From assembly GCA_023511625.1 (NCBI GenBank), contig JAIMBD010000004.1:62001-126000 (forward strand): DNA of 64,000 nucleotides, read 5' to 3'. Below the pieces are notes generated by a model. That model did no database searches. It was not told the DNA's origin and worked only from the letters and a program-made list of their open reading frames with translations. Below, piece after piece: positions 62,276 to 64,000 of the stretch (positions within the stretch are counted from its first letter, which is position 1; each line of letters starts with the position of its first letter). The stretch is from Bacillota bacterium (GTDB lineage Bacteria > Bacillota > Sulfobacillia > Sulfobacillales > Sulfobacillaceae). Made by a program: the position numbers and the translations under genes.

Positions 62276-62399
62276 GGAGTTGACGGGGGTCAATGGCATA
62301 GGGCTGTTTGGGGCCTCGGGGCATCCTGCACCATCACCGCGGGGAACCTATCAAGTGTACCGGCAAGCGAGCCTTTCCGGGACAGGATAGCACAAAAAA
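62276..62399. repeat. Duplicated segment, copy B
   Basis: Second copy of the segment at 58001-58125, same orientation. The minus strand still encodes an N-terminus (MPRGPKQPYAID) like that of the small gene at copy A, but the coding part stops after about 15 residues. It lies just downstream of the YgiT-type gene. Confidence 0.7.
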
Positions 62400-62447
62400 C
62401 GCGCAATGAGGCACGTGGGGTGGCACACGCGGCCCTGTTCCTCAGGC

Positions 62448-62675
62448 CTAAACCGGGTGGAACGTCCGCACGTCGATTTCGGCGCCCGTGGCCGCAGCCG
62501 CCTCTGCCGCTGCGTATACCGCCTCCATCACCTCAGCGTCGAGATATCGTTCCCCGCAGTCGGGGCAAATCTGCGCCGGCACCTGTCGAAACACCACCAG
62601 CGTCCCTGGCCGTTCTACGGTCACTGTAGTCGTGCCCGATTGCGGGATACCGCGCTTGCAAATCACACAGGTCAT
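62448..62675 (-). CDS. YgiT-type zinc-finger protein (MqsA-like antitoxin N-domain)
   Basis: A 75-residue protein with two CxxC pairs, TCVICKRG at residues 2-9 and QICPDCGERY near 37-46, and a central RVPGTLVVF-type strand (here ERPGTLVVFRQVPA). This is the YgiT/MqsA zinc domain. The helix-turn-helix half of full MqsA is missing. AGGAGGAAGTT precedes the ATG, which overlaps the stop of the DUF4258 gene (ATGA), so the pair is translationally coupled. Likely antitoxin of a toxin-antitoxin-like pair. Confidence 0.8.
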   Translation of the reverse strand: MTCVICKRGIPQSGTTTVTVERPGTLVVFRQVPAQICPDCGERYLDAEVMEAVYAAAEAAAATGAEIDVRTFHPV

Positions 62676-62950
62676 AACTTCCTCCTGGAAAACGTCGCGT
62701 CCCACCGGCGAGGGTCCGGCTCATACACGGTGATTACGATGACCTGGTCCTCCGCGGGATTGTCCGCAACCACGACATGGACCGGACGACGCCCTTCCCA
62801 CCCCAGCAGCAGCCGACTCGGATAGGGGGTATCATCCGGGTAGCGTTCAATGATGGCGCCACCTTGTATCACCGCTTCCACCACCGCGGGCGAGATATTA
62901 CGTTCGAACATGCGCTGCAAGGCGTGCACCCGGTATACGACGCGACTCAC
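62672..62950 (-). CDS. DUF4258 protein (MqsR/RelE-like toxin candidate)
   Basis: A 92-residue protein: VYRVHALQRMFERNISPAVV, then GAIIERYPDDTPYPSRLLLG and VIVITVYEPDPRRWD. This is the DUF4258 pattern (H-x-x-x-R-M-x-x-R at the start, ITVYEPDPxxW at the end). Such proteins are often paired with YgiT-type zinc-finger genes and are predicted RNases. The GTG at 62950 follows GCGGAGAAGG and fits a start of transcription from the extended -10 at 62984-62979. Toxin function is inferred from family pairing. Confidence 0.78.
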   Translation of the reverse strand: MSRVVYRVHALQRMFERNISPAVVEAVIQGGAIIERYPDDTPYPSRLLLGWEGRRPVHVVVADNPAEDQVIVITVYEPDPRRWDATFSRRKL

Positions 62951-62978
62951 TGCCTTCTCTCCGCAGCTCTTTTGTATC

Positions 62979-62987
62979 ATTGTACCA
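62979..62987 (-). promoter_or_regulatory. Extended -10 promoter of the DUF4258/YgiT pair
   Basis: TGG-TACAAT on the minus strand (box at 62984-62979). Transcription would start near 62972, about 20 nt before the GTG start. No good -35 is visible. Confidence 0.45.
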
Positions 62988-63298
62988 TGAGGCTGGCTTC
63001 CTCCAGATCAGGCTCCTCGCCAGCCCCCGCAAGCTGCCCCGATACCAGTCGGCGGCCCCGCGGCGGCATGCGCACGCTATTTAGGAATGGCTGTGCTAGG
63101 TCGAGCGCCGGGACGCCCCAGAGCGTTCTCCCCGGGGCATGGCTGTGGGTCCTGTTGACGACGGTGGCTTCCGAACTCGACTTAAGGGATTTGGTTGGCA
63201 TGGCAGCCCTTATGGGTCGGGTATCCCGCCGCCTGGCCGTGCAGTCGGGGGCCGGTGCCGCCATAGACCGTTTGGCCGCAACCTGTGGCTCTTTATAG
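62988..63298. other. Stretch without supported genes
   Basis: About 310 bp. Frames on both strands are open but show no start signals or motifs. A plus-strand frame ending at 63298 reads DLRDLVGMAALMGRVSRRLA and may be a remnant continuous, after a frameshift, with the fragment that follows. Confidence 0.3.
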
Positions 63299-63556
63299 CG
63301 GGGATCGTGGTTACACCCCGAATCGTTCGACCGGGAACGGCTTCGCGCAGTGGTTAAGACGTTGTTGTCCCAGGATCTCCGGCTAGAAGAGGCCCCTGCA
63401 GGGCTGACGATCGCCGCGTCTGTGCCCACCTCCCTTTCAGAGAGTCCGGTTTCCTCGTTTCAAGACCCCATGTTTCGAGAGTTAGCAGCCCGCTGGCCGC
63501 AATTGACCCCACAGCAGCGGGAAACTCTGATGGCCATGCTGCGCTCGTGGGGCTAA
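63299..63556 (+). pseudogene. C-terminal remnant of an unrecognised protein
   Basis: Open frame without an upstream start: SWLHPESFDRERLRAVVKTL, then QDPMFRELAARWPQLTPQQR and ETLMAMLRSWG before the stop. The composition is protein-like and the last 30 residues form a plausible helix pair, but no family is recognised. A GTG at 63350 gives a 68-residue version without a Shine-Dalgarno. It may be the tail of a decayed DNA-handling protein near the integration site. Confidence 0.35.
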
Positions 63557-63707
63557 TTGGGGGATCGGCCTTTCTGTCACGGTTGGGGCCCGAGTCTGCG
63601 GCCCAAACGGAGAGCGGAGGAATTTGCGCAATATTATGATGGCGTCCCGAAACGTCATGCTCTCTTTCAGCGGCCCGCGATCCGAAATCGGCCTGAAATT
63701 GCGCAAC

Positions 63708-63738
63708 AAAAAATCCCGCAAGCCTTGTGCCATGCGGG
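63708..63738 (-). terminator. Terminator following the tRNA-Arg 3' fragment
   Basis: CCCGCA / TGCGGG (63715-63720 with 63733-63738), 6-bp stem with a 12-nt loop, followed on the minus strand by ATTTTTTG. It would be the native terminator of the tRNA-Arg gene. Confidence 0.65.
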
Positions 63739-63745
63739 TTTGGGG

Positions 63746-63796
63746 TGGTGTCCCCGGCAGGATTCGAACCTGCGACGCCGGGATTAGAAGTCCCTT
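63746..63796 (-). other. 3' half of tRNA-Arg (TCT): attachment-site remnant
   Basis: Minus strand from the anticodon stem to CCA: GGGA-CTTCTAA-TCCC (anticodon TCT), T-arm GCAGG-TTCGAAT-CCTGC, acceptor strand CGGGGAC, A and CCA. The D-arm and 5' acceptor strand (expected GTCCCCG) are absent upstream, so this is a fragment, not a functional tRNA. It marks the end of an integrated element. Confidence 0.75.
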
Positions 63797-63879
63797 AGGC
63801 TGGATTTTCAGGGGTATGCTGTCGCCTCCCGGTGTTGCAGAATTCCTTGTGACACAATGCTTTCACGGTATCACGAGCA

Positions 63880-64000
63880 TTACCGTCTTTCTCTGGTGTC
63901 CGCATTTCTCTCGTCTCCTGGTGACGCCGTGGTGACGCCGGGCGCAAACAAGGTATCCATCTGCCGAGCGGCCTCGGCCTGCATCGTAGGCAGGAGATGA
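63880..64000 (-). CDS. Tyrosine-type integrase, C-terminal end
   Basis: Thirty-nine codons read from the right edge to TAA at 63880-63882: HLLPTMQAEAARQMDTLF and then a polar tail. This is the sequence that follows the catalytic Tyr in phage and ICE integrases (YSHvlPtMqxEAAxxMDxLF). The catalytic residues lie outside the window. It is 84 bp from the tRNA-Arg fragment, the normal arrangement of an integrase next to its attachment site. Confidence 0.65.
   Translation of the reverse strand, partial: HLLPTMQAEAARQMDTLFAPGVTTASPGDERNADTRERR

Overview
This 64 kb window is chromosomal DNA of a GC-rich, endospore-forming Firmicute, most likely a Sulfobacillus-like lineage. I infer this from the Bacillus-type order of housekeeping genes, from sporulation genes (spo0B, spoIVFA/spoIVFB, lonB), from an L27 protein with a Prp-cleavable leader, and from TasA-like secreted proteins. 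The genus is a guess, because no rRNA gene is present.

Layout. Positions 1-5.8 kb carry an acetoacetyl-CoA synthetase cut by the left edge, a flavin reductase, rpsT, holA, a histidine kinase and a cupin protein. Positions 6-9.7 kb carry a two-gene ABC importer (fused double permease plus ATPase with a C-terminal extension) and an Hsp20. Positions 9.7-47.4 kb are a nearly continuous minus-strand housekeeping block: leuS; rsfS-yqeK-rrm-nadD-obg-spo0B-rpmA-prp-rplU-rng; spoIVFB-spoIVFA; a PAP2 phosphatase; rodA; minE-minD-minC; mreD-mreC-mreB; radC-maf-folC-valS; groES; engB-lon; an amidohydrolase; lonB; clpX-clpP-tig. A few genes with other ancestry are inserted (SDR, DUF255 protein, orphan membrane protein, GNAT acetyltransferase). 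Positions 47.4-47.9 kb hold four tRNA genes (Gly, Leu, Arg, His).

From 48 kb rightwards the sequence is accessory: small exported or lipid-anchored proteins, two frameshifted genes, a J-domain protein and gene fragments. The most coherent locus is at 53.4-57.2 kb. A LuxR-type regulator with a pseudo-receiver faces two paralogous TasA-like secreted proteins, followed by a SipW-type signal peptidase fused to a DUF5305 domain. A 16-bp perfect palindrome lies in the divergent intergenic region and a 15-bp hairpin separates the substrates from the peptidase. I read this as a self-contained system that makes an extracellular fibre or surface layer.

Positions 57.2-64 kb are a scrap zone. They hold an MNT/HEPN toxin-antitoxin pair whose toxin has an in-frame amber codon, an alcohol dehydrogenase fragment, an MFS transporter, a SnoaL-like protein, a DUF4258/YgiT-type zinc-finger pair, a duplicated segment of about 120 bp, and at the right edge the C-terminus of a tyrosine integrase next to a 3' fragment of tRNA-Arg. 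The last two mark the left end of an integrative element that continues beyond the window.

Promoter, terminator and start-codon calls were made by eye. No alignment or structure prediction was run.
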